A DNA stretch of 21,520 nucleotides from Sulfitobacter sp. DSM 110093. GTDB lineage: Bacteria; Pseudomonadota; Alphaproteobacteria; Rhodobacterales; Rhodobacteraceae. Position 1 is the stretch's first letter, and every line of letters begins with the position of its first letter. Shown here piece by piece: positions 21,470-21,520 of the stretch. The position numbers and the translations under genes were made by a program. Location: positions 1-21,520 of the forward strand of contig NZ_CP085171.1 of assembly GCF_022788715.1 (NCBI RefSeq). The letters are read 5' to 3'. The notes under the pieces were generated by a model. The model made no database searches and was not told the DNA's origin. It saw only the letters and a list, made by a program, of their open reading frames with translations.

Positions 21470-21520
21470 AACGCAAGGTGTGTGAAGTGACGAATCTATA
21501 GCAATAATAGGGTGTGTGAA

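Larger units (their letters stand above)
21328..21520 (+). repeat. oriV iteron array
   Basis: The iteron consensus is GGTGTGTGAARTGACGAA. Copies start at 21328, 21350, 21372 (one base changed: TGTAAAG), 21421 (leading G replaced by C), 21449 (last base differs), 21477 and 21511. The seventh is completed by bases 1-7, which are the repA start. The first three are spaced 22 bases apart; the others 28-49 bases. These are binding sites for RepA and define an iteron-regulated origin directly upstream of repA. Confidence 0.93.

Noticed and set aside
21328..21520. Short regular repeats considered as a CRISPR array
   Set aside because: Repeat units are 18 bases with spacers of only 4 to about 30 bases, no cas genes are present, and they sit directly upstream of repA with a DnaA box, which fits iterons.

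Overview
The window reads as one complete circular mobilizable plasmid of about 21.5 kb, most likely from an alphaproteobacterium. A rhodobacteral host is plausible, but this rests on the RepA family, moderately high GC and gene content, not on a marker gene. The last ten bases and the first nine join to make a full copy of the replication iteron, so the ends appear to be an arbitrary cut at the repA start codon. No rRNA, tRNA, CRISPR array or intact insertion sequence was found.

Layout. (1) Positions 21235-21520 plus 1-2066 are the backbone: an origin with phased AGAGTTA repeats, a DnaA box and seven iterons, then repA, parA and a small ribbon-helix-helix partner. (2) Positions 2114-4321 hold a DUF262/HNH protein of the GmrSD type and a small protein that may be nuclease-like. 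(3) Positions 4412-6713 are a leftward mobilization operon: mobC, a 42-residue membrane peptide, the relaxase, a membrane-anchored protein and an unknown protein. Its promoter carries a palindromic operator, and an inverted repeat there may mark oriT. (4) Positions 6747-8322 hold three unrecognised genes, one with an HExxH motif. (5) Positions 8488-11940 are a second DNA-replication operon: a DUF669 protein, an unknown protein, a primase-polymerase with PriCT-2, and a DUF3987 P-loop protein. (6) Positions 11941-14410 hold hairpins, a decayed gene end, an exported ankyrin-repeat protein and a serine resolvase with a possible res site. (7) Positions 14386-20842 are a leftward operon: a giant Type ISP restriction-modification enzyme followed by two unrecognised genes, the second a four-helix membrane protein.

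How it works together. RepA, the iterons and ParA would maintain the plasmid, the resolvase would resolve multimers, the Mob operon would allow transfer with a helper, and the primase module could support strand synthesis after entry. Two restriction-type loci would protect the host. An identical 14-base sequence, ATGCTTGCATGCAA, occurs three times, beside parA, after the parA partner gene and upstream of the Type ISP operon, with partial copies flanking the 181-residue gene. It may be a shared operator or centromere linking partition and restriction genes.

The strongest candidates for something undescribed are the Type ISP operon with its two extra genes, the DUF262-linked small gene, and the 42-residue peptide coupled at both ends in the mob operon.
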